Assembly (NCBI GenBank): GCA_964405335.1
Contig: CAYONP010000041.1
Location: forward strand, 1-46,470
Reading direction: 5' to 3'
DNA: 46,470 nt
Origin: CAYONP01 sp964405335
GTDB lineage: Bacteria > Armatimonadota > UBA10988
This document shows, in pieces, positions 23,028-31,520 of this stretch. The notes under the pieces were generated by a model that made no database searches, was not told where the DNA came from, and worked only from the letters and a program-made list of their open reading frames with translations. Position numbers and translations under genes: made by a program. Numbering within the stretch: the first letter of the stretch is position 1; the number at the start of each line of letters is the position of its first letter.

Positions 23028-23413
23028 AGCCGCACGCCAGCGCCGGCAACCGGCCCGGACCAGGCCCACCGCCGCCGACCTGAAGCCGCACGCCACCCGC
23101 GCGCCGTAGGGCGGGCTGTGCCCGCCAACGCCGGCAACTGGCTGGACCAGGCGGACCGTCGAAGGCCACGTCTGCCGGCAACCGGCTGGACCAGGCGGAC
23201 CGTCGAAGGCCACGTCTGCCGGCAACCGGCGCGGACCAGGCCGACCGTCGAAGGCCGCGTCGCGCATGGCGCGACCTACCGGTGCCGGCCGCTGGGTTTG
23301 ATCAGGCCCATCGATGACGGCCGCGTCGCGCATGGCGCGACCTACCGGTGCCGGCCGCTGGGTTTGACCAGGCCCTTCGACGACCGTCGCGTCGCGCCGC
23401 GCGCGACCTACGC
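23028..23413. repeat. Tandem and palindromic repeat array (44- and 66-bp periods)
   Basis: 386 bp between convergent genes. A 27-bp block around CCGCCGCCGACCTGAAGCCG occurs at the paralog 2 stop and again at 23069. From about 23130 a 44-bp unit (CCGGCAACYGGCTGGACCAG...CGTCGAAGGCCACGTCTG) repeats about three times, then passes into a 66-bp unit containing GTCGCGCATGGCGCGACCTAC, present twice plus a diverged third copy ending near 23411. A short hairpin GGCGGGC-TGT-GCCCGCC lies at 23110-23126. No gene is supported in it. Confidence 0.75.
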
Positions 23414-26400
23414 TCACCAGCCCGGCTGCTCCCACGGGCGTAACATCATCCGCTCGACCGTCTGGATCGCACCCGCCTGCCCGTCCGGCCGGGTGAGCAG
23501 GAGCAGGCAGAAGCGGCGATCTTCGTCGATCTCGAGCCTCGGCGCGCCGTCGCCGCGGTGCTCTTCGTAGGTCCGCCACGCGCCGTCGATGAAGTCGCCG
23601 ATCGTGACAAGCCACGGCCCTTCGCCGCTCAGCCGTAGGCTGCCGGTCGAGAACGGGGTGATCAGCCGCGCCGCGCTGGCCTCGAGGCTGCGGCCGTCCA
23701 GCGCGAGCAGGCCGTAGCGGGCGTCGCCGGCGACCAGTTCGCCGGCCGCGGTGCGCAGCGGGCCACTGGTGAGCGCCAGCCGCACGCCGCCGTCGTCGCC
23801 GACGTGGACCAGCGTGAACTCACCGGCGACGCGATCCTCGTTGACCAGGTGGACCCAGCCGGTGCGCGTGGGCCGGGCGAGATGATCGCGGGAATCGCGC
23901 AGCCAGGCCGGTCGGTCGGGGCCACGGTCGATGCCGTCAAGCAGTCGAGCGTAGGCCGCGCGGCGCGCCTCGGCGTCGTCGCTCAGCTCCAGTGGGGTGG
24001 GGGTGTAGAGCACCTCGCCCGTTCCGAGTCGCCGGCGGTAGAGACCGCCCTCGTCGACCGCGTCGACCACCTCGACGCGCAGCGCCGGCGTCGCGGTGAC
24101 GCCGAGCCGTTCGAGCAGCCGCACGCCGCAGAGCCGTTCGAGCCGCTCGTCGCGCGTCGGCTGGCGCATGGCGTCGAGGGTCAGCTCGCCGGTGACCAGC
24201 AGCCGCCCGCCCGCCTCGGCATAGGTTACCAGCCGCGCGAACGCATCGTCCTCGAGCGCCGCCGGGGTGGGCAGGAGCAGCGCGCGGGTGGTCGGCGGGA
24301 TCGGCTCTACGTCGTCGATCACCTGGAACCGGCAGTGCAGGCCGAACAGCGTGTCGAAGGCCCGGTAGGCCGACTGGTAGGCGATCGAACCGTCGGCGCC
24401 GAGGCGCAGGCGGCTGGGCAGCATGACGGTCACCGCCGCCGGCTCGTCGCGCGGCTCGATGAAGCGGAACAGCAGGCTCAGATTACGGTGGACAAAGGCG
24501 ACGTCCTTCGGGACCATCGCGTGAGGCCAGAACATACCCCAGGGAAAGACGCGCTGCTGGCTGTCGACCAGGCACCAGTTCTGGATCTTGCACGCGCCAT
24601 AGGCCAGCGCATAGGCGCCGATGGACTCGAACAGCGTTTGCTGCTGTGCTTCGCTGCGGACGATGTGGTAGTGCGTCGCGCCGTTCTCGACCGACCAGGC
24701 GGGATGCGTCTTGACACCATACTCGCCCAGCGAGACACCCTTGCCGCGGGCGCGCAAGTCGTTCCAGGCCAGCCGCGCGGGGAGCAGCTCGAGGTCGCGG
24801 CCCGGCTCGTCGAAGTAACCGATGTCCGAGACATCCTGACCGTCGATGGTTAGCCGCTGATCCATGCCGTCGAACGGGAACTGGTAGTACTCCGAGGTGA
24901 TCGGATGGACCGCGTCGATCGCCCGGACGGCCGCCACATGGGCTTCGTTCCAGCGCCGCGTCAGCCAGGTCTGGTAGCTGAGCCAGTCGACCATCGCCGG
25001 GTCGTCCCAGCGGCTGTTGTGCGGTGGCGGCGCGGGCGGGTCGCCGGCGGGGTCGAGCCGCCCGCCCCAGGCCGCCGCGGCCGCCTCGAGGCTGCCGTGC
25101 CGGTCAATCAGCCACTGGCGCCAGACCGGACCCACGGCGGCGGGGTCCTCGCCGAGGCGCATCTGGTAGTCGCCGTTGATGTAGTAGAGCAGCCCCGGCA
25201 CGTCGGCCAGGCGGCGAGCATACTCCGCGACGACGGCGCTCTGGCGGGCCAGCGCCTCGTCGCCGACGGCCACGTTGTGGCCGACCAACATGCCCGGCAT
25301 GAAGACCAGCCCGGCGGCCTGGGTCAGCTGCGCCATGGCCCGGAAGTCGTCCCAGGGCATCTGGGCCAAGTCCCAGCCCGGGCTGACCAGTTGCAGGTTC
25401 TCATACAGGTTGAGTCCGAAATCGCGGCCGACGCTGTGCTCGGCCCACCAGGTCAGCGGATGCTCATGCTGCGAGCGGTAGGTGTAGGCGTAGGTATCGG
25501 TGCCGAAGAGAAACAGCGACCGGCCACCGAGCGTGAGTTGGTTGCCTTCGAACCGCAGCGCCGGCCCTTCGGCAACCTGCTCGGGCCGGTCGACGACCAG
25601 GCCGGTGGTCATCCGATCGACCTCGCCCTCGGCCGAGAGCAGCACGGCATCGAGCCGGTAGAGCGGCGCGTCGAACCGCGGTAGCTCGAACCGCGCCGTG
25701 GCGCCGTCTTCGCCGGCCACGCTTTGGACGGTCATCACCGGCTGTTCGGCGCCGTTCGGCCGCAGCTCGAAGCGGACCTGCGTGGCGGCGGCCGGCCACT
25801 GGCGGCGGAGCCGGACGCGCGCCTCGATCGGCTCGCCGTCGCGATAGAGCCGGCGATCGGTCTCGAGGCCGTGGAGGCTGACGCCCCGCTCGATGAACCG
25901 CACCGCCTGCCGCAGCGCGGCGGCCGCCGGCGCCTCCGCCGCCGCGAAGAGGTCGAGGTCGTCGACTCCGAAGCCGCACCAGACCGAGCCGGCGAACAGG
26001 CCGGCGTGATTGACGATCATCGCCGCCGCCGCGCCGCGCGGGCGACCGTAGCGGTCCTCGGCCTGCGCCAGCGGGATCCAGCGGGCCTGCTCGCCGAGGA
26101 CGCCGACGGCCTGCCAGCCGCCGCAGCGGCCGTCGATCGTCGTGCCATCGTTCAGGCGCAGGCAAGCGACCCGTGTGAGCGGCGCCGACGGGTCGAACAG
26201 GCCGATTTGCAGCGGCGAGACCTCGAGCCCGTCGCCCGGCCGGCCGGTGGCGGTGTTGAGCGGCTGCACGCGGCCCGACTCGCGCAGCAGGCGCACATCG
26301 TCGACCCAGACGGTGCCGCTGGCGCGGTAGAGCCCCGCGCGGATGCGCCAGCGCACGGCCCCCGGGGCGTTGTTGAAGGCATAGACGAAGCGCGTCCAGT

Positions 26401-27604
26401 CGCGGTCGTCGCGGAGCGAGCCGAAGTCCTGCCAGGCGACGATCTCGTCGGCGTCGTTGAACTGATAGAGCGCCAGGAAGGCCAACCCGGCGCCGCTGTA
26501 GCCGGCGGTTTTGAGCCACCCCGAGAGGCGCCAGGCGCCGACTTCGGCGGGTAGGTCACAGTAGATCTCGGCGCCGCCGTCGCCCAGCGGTGCCGTGACG
26601 CGGGCGCAGCGCTCGCCGTCGTGCGCCTCGGCGACGAGCTCGGCCTGCTCATTGACCCGCCGCCAGCGGCCGTCGAGCACCGTGCCGCCGATCGGCAGCT
26701 CGGTCGTCGCCTCGAACGAGCCGTCGGGCAGCGGCGTGCGGCCGGCGGCCAGGTCGGCGGCCAGGCGCCGTTCGGCCAACTCGGCCGCGCCGACCCAGGC
26801 CTCGCCGTCGCGGGCCAGCAATTCGTCAAAGGCGTAACCGCCGAGGTTGATGAACGACCCGCCCTCGGACAGAAAGCGCAGCAGCGGCTGCGACAGGTCG
26901 ACCGGAAACCGCCGGCCGGTAGGGAACACGACCAGGTCGTAGCGCTCCACCTCGAGCACGCCCGCGGCAGCCAGCTCATCGGCGCCGAGGCGGTCGACGG
27001 CCAGGCCCTCGGCTTCCAGAATCGCCGCGATGACCGCCGGAGATGAGCCGAGTCCGGCGGCGAGGTCGGGCTGGTCGAGGATGGCCGCCCGGCCGGTCGG
27101 CGCGGCCCGCTCGCGCCTCGCGGCGACCTCGTCGATGCCGGCCGGCCGGTCCCCCGGCACCAGCGTCCAGTCGGCGAACTCGGCCACGCCCTCGGCCTGG
27201 AACAACCCACAGCGCAGGGAGATGATCCGCGCGTCGGGGTGCGGCTCGAAAGTGAAGCTGTGGCGCGCCCAGGCGTGATCGCCGGTGAGCTGGACGAAGT
27301 CCTCGAACTCGACCAGGCCGCCGTGGGAGTCGAGTTGATAGACCGCGGCGAAGGCGAAGCCGGCCGCGCCGACCGGCAGCACGCCCGCGGTGCGCACGTC
27401 GACGGCGACGGTGTAGGTGCCTCCGCCGGGGAGCAGGATCTCCTGCGAGGCGCCGCCGGCGGACTCGAAGCGCAACGCCGGACGCGGCTCGGCGACCAGT
27501 CGCGCGGGTCCTAGCGACCAGCCGAGCCCGGTGGTGTAGCGCGCGTCGCGGACCAGGTTGGTCGGCGGCGCGGCGAGGATCGGCAACACGAGGAGCAGAC
27601 TCAC
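23414..27604 (-). CDS. Large secreted glycoside-hydrolase-like multidomain protein
   Basis: 1396 aa from GTG 27604, with a signal peptide VSLLLVLPILAA. Two carbohydrate-binding-like beta-sandwiches are seen at about 15-150 and 290-440 (both contain a YQxxxx(G/D)...WARxxFxF or DWTRFVYAF pattern). A Rossmann-like segment lies between them (AILDQPDLAAGLGS...YDLVVFPTGRRF...FLSEGGSFINLGG). From about 690 a clan GH-A-like barrel follows (LFLFGTDTYAYTYRSQ, GLNLYENLQLV, VPGLLYYINGDYQ, ITSEYYQFPFDG, GVSLGEYGVKTHP), then a glutamine-amidotransferase-like fold (about 1085-1180) and a C-terminal beta domain. LGEYG could carry the nucleophile Glu; the usual acid/base Asn-Glu appears as NGD. Substrate unknown. 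Start overlaps the upstream glycosylase stop by 4 bp. Confidence 0.8.
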   Translation of the reverse strand: MSLLLVLPILAAPPTNLVRDARYTTGLGWSLGPARLVAEPRPALRFESAGGASQEILLPGGGTYTVAVDVRTAGVLPVGAAGFAFAAVYQLDSHGGLVEFEDFVQLTGDHAWARHSFTFEPHPDARIISLRCGLFQAEGVAEFADWTLVPGDRPAGIDEVAARRERAAPTGRAAILDQPDLAAGLGSSPAVIAAILEAEGLAVDRLGADELAAAGVLEVERYDLVVFPTGRRFPVDLSQPLLRFLSEGGSFINLGGYAFDELLARDGEAWVGAAELAERRLAADLAAGRTPLPDGSFEATTELPIGGTVLDGRWRRVNEQAELVAEAHDGERCARVTAPLGDGGAEIYCDLPAEVGAWRLSGWLKTAGYSGAGLAFLALYQFNDADEIVAWQDFGSLRDDRDWTRFVYAFNNAPGAVRWRIRAGLYRASGTVWVDDVRLLRESGRVQPLNTATGRPGDGLEVSPLQIGLFDPSAPLTRVACLRLNDGTTIDGRCGGWQAVGVLGEQARWIPLAQAEDRYGRPRGAAAAMIVNHAGLFAGSVWCGFGVDDLDLFAAAEAPAAAALRQAVRFIERGVSLHGLETDRRLYRDGEPIEARVRLRRQWPAAATQVRFELRPNGAEQPVMTVQSVAGEDGATARFELPRFDAPLYRLDAVLLSAEGEVDRMTTGLVVDRPEQVAEGPALRFEGNQLTLGGRSLFLFGTDTYAYTYRSQHEHPLTWWAEHSVGRDFGLNLYENLQLVSPGWDLAQMPWDDFRAMAQLTQAAGLVFMPGMLVGHNVAVGDEALARQSAVVAEYARRLADVPGLLYYINGDYQMRLGEDPAAVGPVWRQWLIDRHGSLEAAAAAWGGRLDPAGDPPAPPPHNSRWDDPAMVDWLSYQTWLTRRWNEAHVAAVRAIDAVHPITSEYYQFPFDGMDQRLTIDGQDVSDIGYFDEPGRDLELLPARLAWNDLRARGKGVSLGEYGVKTHPAWSVENGATHYHIVRSEAQQQTLFESIGAYALAYGACKIQNWCLVDSQQRVFPWGMFWPHAMVPKDVAFVHRNLSLLFRFIEPRDEPAAVTVMLPSRLRLGADGSIAYQSAYRAFDTLFGLHCRFQVIDDVEPIPPTTRALLLPTPAALEDDAFARLVTYAEAGGRLLVTGELTLDAMRQPTRDERLERLCGVRLLERLGVTATPALRVEVVDAVDEGGLYRRRLGTGEVLYTPTPLELSDDAEARRAAYARLLDGIDRGPDRPAWLRDSRDHLARPTRTGWVHLVNEDRVAGEFTLVHVGDDGGVRLALTSGPLRTAAGELVAGDARYGLLALDGRSLEASAARLITPFSTGSLRLSGEGPWLVTIGDFIDGAWRTYEEHRGDGAPRLEIDEDRRFCLLLLTRPDGQAGAIQTVERMMLRPWEQPGW

Positions 27605-28176
27605 AGCCCATACTCCCGTCGCCAGGCGTCGACCGTCAGCCAGGGCGGCGACAGCGCGGCGATGCGCGCGAAGACCGGGCAGCCGGGGTGGTGTGCCCCG
27701 GGCAGGTAGCCGATCGACATCAGAAACTCGCCGGTGATCTCGCCGCCGGTGAACCGGAAGGTGCGCCGGAAGAGCTTGACCCAGGCCGGCTTGTCGAGCG
27801 GATGATGCGCCGCCAGCCAGGCCGCGAAGCCGCCCTGCTCGCGGAGGGCGCGCAGCCGGCGGGCGTTATCGATGATCGCCTCGACCTTGAGCCGGTTGCG
27901 GATGATCCGCTCGTCGGCCAGCAGCGCCGCGCGCTTCGCCTCGTCGTAATCGGCCACGGTGTCGACGTCGAACCCGTCGAACGCGGCGCGCAGCCCATCG
28001 GCGCGGCGGAGGATCAGCTCCCAGTTGAGCCCGGCCTGCATGATTTCGAGGCAGAGGCGCTCGAACAGCGCCGCCTCGTCCTCAAGCGGGAAGCCGTAGT
28101 GCTGGTCGTGATACGGCCCGTGCAGAGGGTGGCCCGGCGCTACTTCGCAGTACCAGGAGGCAGCAGGATCAGCCAT
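27601..28176 (-). CDS. tag: DNA-3-methyladenine glycosylase I
   Basis: 191 aa, close to the E. coli Tag length. Family residues: Cys10 (zinc), YHDQHYGFP at 22-30, LEIMQAGLNWELIL with Glu44 and Trp52 (base pocket), NRLKVEAIIDNAR (helix-hairpin-helix region) and HHPGCPVF supplying the late zinc His/Cys. The enzyme excises 3-methyladenine from alkylated DNA to start base-excision repair. GTGA overlap couples it to the huge secreted hydrolase gene downstream, an odd partner for a repair enzyme. It is divergently oriented from the DUF6785-like gene with 102 bp between starts. Confidence 0.92.
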   Translation of the reverse strand: MADPAASWYCEVAPGHPLHGPYHDQHYGFPLEDEAALFERLCLEIMQAGLNWELILRRADGLRAAFDGFDVDTVADYDEAKRAALLADERIIRNRLKVEAIIDNARRLRALREQGGFAAWLAAHHPLDKPAWVKLFRRTFRFTGGEITGEFLMSIGYLPGAHHPGCPVFARIAALSPPWLTVDAWRREYGL

Positions 28177-28278
28177 GCCGCAGCGTTCACATCGCCGGGC
28201 CGGCTACCTCCCCGGAGTCGGACACGCCACCGCGATCGGCCCGGCAGGCGGTGAGCTGCGCGCGGCGAACGGAGCGGC

Positions 28279-30279
28279 GTGGGGTCGATCGTCGCCCTGG
28301 GATGCCTGACCGTGCCGCTCGAGCCAACCACGCCGCCGACCGGCCTGCGCCTGCGCGCGCTGCTCGTCGGCCTGCCGTTGGTGGTTCTGCTCTCGTTCGT
28401 CACCGTATACAGCGACATGGTCATCTCGTCGATGCAGATCGGCGTCATGGCCCTCGCCCCGGCGGCGCTGGGCATGTTGCTGGTCGTCGTCGGCGCGACG
28501 CGGCTGCTGCGCCGGCTGACCGGCCGCAGCCTGCTCTCGTCGCACGACACCTTCGTCATCTATGTGATGATGATGGTCAGCGTGCTGATGACCGGCCGTG
28601 GGACGATCGAGAAGCTCATCCCGCCGCTGATCACGGCCAACTACTTCGCCACGCCCGAGAACAACCACATGTCGCTGCTGGGCAGCTATCTGCCCGAGTG
28701 GCTGGTGGCGTTCGATCCCCGCGGCGCGCCGCAGCAGCCGGTGGCCAAGGCCTATTTCGAGGGCAACCGACCGGTCGAGTGGCGGCTCTGGCTCGGCCCG
28801 ATCCTCTCCTGGTGCGGCCTGCTCGCCCTCGTCTATCTGACCTTCCTCTGCCTGGCGGTCATCCTCCGCCGGCAGTGGGCCGATCACGAGAAGCTGGTCT
28901 TCCCGCTCACCACACTGCCGCTGACCGTGCTCGACGAGCGCCAGGCCGGGCCGTTCCTGCGCAACCGCCTGATGTGGATCGGGTTCGCCATCCCGCTGGT
29001 GGTCGACCTGGTCAACGGCCTGCACGCCAACATCCCCGTCGTGCCCGAACTGAAGATCAAGATCTTCCTCAACAACTACCTGACCACCAAGCCGTGGAAC
29101 GGCCTGCCCTACACGCCGCTGACGCTCAGCTTCGCCGGCATCGGGTTCTTTTACTTCCTGTCCAACGACATGCTGCTCAGCCTCTGGTTCTTCTTCCTGC
29201 TCACCCGCCTGACCGACCTGCTCGCCGTCCAGCTCGGGTTCCAGCTCGGCAACATGCCGCGCCACCCGCCCCGGATCTACGTCGGTTACCAGAACATCGG
29301 CGCCTATCTGGTGCTCGTGCTCTACCTGGTGCGCACCGGCTGGCCCCACTTCCGGCGACTGCCCGCCGCCGCCACCAGCCGCCGCCGCGCCGACGACGGT
29401 AGCGAGATGCTGCCCTACCGGGTGGCAGTCTGGGGCGCGCTGCTCGGCGCGGCGGGCTCGGTCTGGTGGTGTGTCGCCGCAGGCCTGGCGCCGCTCTTTG
29501 CCGTCGCGCAGATGGGCATCTACCTGTTCTTCATCGCGGTGATCATGGCCCGCGGCGTGGCCGAGGCGGGGCTGCTCCAAACCGAAACGACTTTCCGGAC
29601 CATCGACGTGCTGCGCGTCTTCCGACCGCAATCGCTGTTCGGCAACCGTAACCTGGTCATGCTCGGCTTGCTCGACACGGTCCTCGCCCGCGACCTGCGC
29701 GGCCTGCTGCTGGGCAATGTCCTGGATGACCAGAAGCTGGCCGCCGAGCTGCGCTTCCCGCAGCGCTCGATGCTGCCCCCACTGGCCATCGCCATCGTGG
29801 TTACCTTGATTGCCGGGTCGTACTTCTTTCTCACCGTCAGCCATGACTTTGGTCATGTGACGATGTACCCGTACCCGAAGGACAACGCGAAGGCGAATCT
29901 CGACGACGCGGCGGCGGCGATGCAGCAGATGATTCGCACGCCCGGCGCCGCGGCGCCGTCGTTGCTGATTGGGGTGGTGGTCTGCGCGCTGCTGACGATC
30001 TTGCGCGCGCGGCTGGTCTGGTGGCCGTTCCATCCGTTGGGCTACGCGGTCTGCGGGGCCTGGACGCTGGTCGTCTTCTGGTTCTCGGCCTTGCTCGCCT
30101 GGGTGATCAAGCAGATCATCCTCAAGGCGGGCGGGATGCGGCTCTACCGGCGGCTGATGCCGTTCTTCCTCGGCCTGGCGTTTGGCAGTTTCGCCAGCGC
30201 GTTCGGCTGGACGGTGGCAGTCTTCACCTGCCGTTTACACGGCTTCGCGCTGAATGCGCCACAATTCGGCTTTGACTGA
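28279..30279 (+). CDS. Polytopic membrane protein, DUF6785-like, unknown function
   Basis: 666 aa with about 12-14 predicted membrane helices: for example LVGLPLVVLLSFVTVYSDM, MALAPAALGMLLVVVGAT, TFVIYVMMMVSVLMTG, PILSWCGLLALVYLTFLCLA, FYFLSNDMLLSLWFFFLL and MGIYLFFIAVIMARGVAEAG. Conserved-looking soluble blocks are ENNHMSLLGSYLPEWL, KLVFPLTTLPL, PRHPPRIYVGYQNIGAYL and LTVSHDFGHVTMYPYPKDNA. I associate this with the DUF6784/DUF6785 family found in Armatimonadota and Planctomycetes; it may be a transporter-like protein, with distant resemblance to oligopeptide transporters, but no function is established. GTG 28279 follows GGAG by 4 nt; GTG 28312 is an alternative. Confidence 0.8.
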   Translation: MGSIVALGCLTVPLEPTTPPTGLRLRALLVGLPLVVLLSFVTVYSDMVISSMQIGVMALAPAALGMLLVVVGATRLLRRLTGRSLLSSHDTFVIYVMMMVSVLMTGRGTIEKLIPPLITANYFATPENNHMSLLGSYLPEWLVAFDPRGAPQQPVAKAYFEGNRPVEWRLWLGPILSWCGLLALVYLTFLCLAVILRRQWADHEKLVFPLTTLPLTVLDERQAGPFLRNRLMWIGFAIPLVVDLVNGLHANIPVVPELKIKIFLNNYLTTKPWNGLPYTPLTLSFAGIGFFYFLSNDMLLSLWFFFLLTRLTDLLAVQLGFQLGNMPRHPPRIYVGYQNIGAYLVLVLYLVRTGWPHFRRLPAAATSRRRADDGSEMLPYRVAVWGALLGAAGSVWWCVAAGLAPLFAVAQMGIYLFFIAVIMARGVAEAGLLQTETTFRTIDVLRVFRPQSLFGNRNLVMLGLLDTVLARDLRGLLLGNVLDDQKLAAELRFPQRSMLPPLAIAIVVTLIAGSYFFLTVSHDFGHVTMYPYPKDNAKANLDDAAAAMQQMIRTPGAAAPSLLIGVVVCALLTILRARLVWWPFHPLGYAVCGAWTLVVFWFSALLAWVIKQIILKAGGMRLYRRLMPFFLGLAFGSFASAFGWTVAVFTCRLHGFALNAPQFGFD

Positions 30280-30310
30280 ACCATTCGCGGCGCCAAGGCG
30301 TTAGAATGGT
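30280..30310 (+). terminator. Candidate terminator hairpin after the DUF6785-like gene
   Basis: ACCATTC (30280-30286) pairs with GAATGGT (30304-30310), with an inner CGCC-AA-GGCG stem (30291-30300). It starts at the base after the stop codon. There is no U tract, so termination is only suggested. Confidence 0.4.
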
Positions 30311-30619
30311 GAGGGACGGAACACCACCAGCGGGTGGTCGGCGTGTGTGCTCGTCCCCCGGGCACGGCGCTGGGCCAGTCGTCGGTGTGATGATGACAAC
30401 GACACAAAGAGGTCGCCCGCGGGCGTGAGCCTGCGTGGACGGCCTTCCAGACGGATCCTTAGGGTCGGTCGCGAGCATCTCGCGTAAGCCATGCTCGCCT
30501 CCACATAAGGCGTCGCGCGACGGTCTTCGGGCCCGCGTGACGGATGCGGCCATGCGCCCGGCGGCGCGCGGCCGGCCTGGCAGACATGTCCCGGGCTCAT
30601 CCGGGTTAGGAGAGTGGGC
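30311..30619 (+). promoter_or_regulatory. Long leader region upstream of pseudopilin 1
   Basis: About 310 bp without a supported gene. It contains a perfect stem GCGAGCAT (30471-30478) / ATGCTCGC (30491-30498) with a 12-nt loop, and ends with AGGAG (30608-30612) serving the pilin ATG. I see no match to a c-di-GMP or other known riboswitch consensus and no convincing promoter. A structured 5' UTR is possible. Confidence 0.4.
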
Positions 30620-31387
30620 ATGAAGCGACGAGGCTTCACGCTGATCGAGTTGTTGGTCGTGATCGCCATCATCGCCATTCTGGCGGCGATCCTGTTCCCC
30701 GTCTTCGCACAGGCACGCGAGAAGGCTCGCAGCGCGAGCTGTCTCAGCAACGTCAAGCAGATCGTGCTCGGCGCCAAGCAGTACACCTCGGACTACGACG
30801 AGAAGTGGCTGGCGGATCTCTGGATTCCGCACAACGGCATCGGCGCCTGGGGCACCTGGATGGAGCAGCAGAAGGCGTACGTCAAGAACACGCAGATCTA
30901 CCTGTGCCCGAGCGCACAGGCGACCCCTGGGTTCTTCGGCTACACCGGCGCGGCCAACCGCGTCGCCTCGACCTACTGCTGGCCCGGCTGGATTGCCTAC
31001 GACTACTACGATTTCTTCGGCACCATCATGTTCGCCGGCTTCCCCGTCGGCGAGCTGCGCCCGGCCGATCCGAACCGGCCGTGGGGCTACTGGGCGAACA
31101 TCGAGTTCTCGCGGCATCCGGCCAAGGCCACCTTCCTGCTCGAGGGGTACATGATCACCTACGATCCGGTGGCCGGCCTGGACTTCGGTTCGGCGGCGAC
31201 CACCGGGTTTGACCCCAATCCGGCCAACACCGCGTTCCATCGACACCAAGAGGGCATGAACACCGGCTACTGCGACGGCCACGCCAAGTGGCTCAAGGCC
31301 GCGGATTTCTGGCGCAACAACACCGAACTGACCGTCGGTGTCTACGCCGGCTATCCGTGCAGCCCGTTCATGCACCACGGCGACTAG
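30620..31387 (+). CDS. Type IV pilin-like/pseudopilin protein 1 with H-X9-DG-type C-terminus
   Basis: 255 aa. Class III leader MKRRG^FTLIELLVVIAIIA: prepilin-peptidase cleavage expected after Gly5, with Glu at mature position 5, then the hydrophobic helix and LFPVFAQAREKARSAS. The globular domain ends with YCDGHAKWLKAADF and a SPFMHHGD tail, the H-X9-DG style found in large families of planctomycete- and Armatimonadota-type pseudopilins. Likely role: subunit or cargo of a type II secretion/type IV pilus-like fibre on the cell surface. ATG 30620 has AGGAG 7 nt upstream. A close paralog follows 133 bp downstream. No assembly ATPase or prepilin peptidase is in the window. Confidence 0.9.
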   Translation: MKRRGFTLIELLVVIAIIAILAAILFPVFAQAREKARSASCLSNVKQIVLGAKQYTSDYDEKWLADLWIPHNGIGAWGTWMEQQKAYVKNTQIYLCPSAQATPGFFGYTGAANRVASTYCWPGWIAYDYYDFFGTIMFAGFPVGELRPADPNRPWGYWANIEFSRHPAKATFLLEGYMITYDPVAGLDFGSAATTGFDPNPANTAFHRHQEGMNTGYCDGHAKWLKAADFWRNNTELTVGVYAGYPCSPFMHHGD

Positions 31388-31444
31388 CTGGACGCCAAGC
31401 CACCTGAACTCGCCCCGCTCTCGGGTGGGGCGTGGTGGCCAACG

Positions 31445-31476
31445 CCGGCGCCCGGGTCGGGCGATCCGGGCGCCGG
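31445..31476 (+). terminator. Strong hairpin between the two pseudopilins
   Basis: Perfect 11-bp stem CCGGCGCCCGG (31445-31455) / CCGGGCGCCGG (31466-31476), 10-nt loop, no following T tract. Located mid-way in the 133-bp spacer. It could attenuate transcription into pseudopilin 2 or stabilise the upstream mRNA. Confidence 0.45.
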
Positions 31477-31520
31477 TGGTGCGACGCATCCCGGCACCGC
31501 GCCGGGCAAGGAGTGAGAGC

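Noticed and set aside
23028..23413. CRISPR array
   Set aside because: Repeats are contiguous with 44/66-bp periods, no unique spacers and no cas genes.
28204..30033. 609-codon minus-strand frame opposite the DUF6785-like gene
   Set aside because: His/Gln/Glu-rich shadow; the plus strand gives coherent membrane helices.
30311..30619. c-di-GMP (GEMM) riboswitch upstream of the pilin
   Set aside because: Looked for because pilin leaders can carry one; none of the conserved blocks were found.
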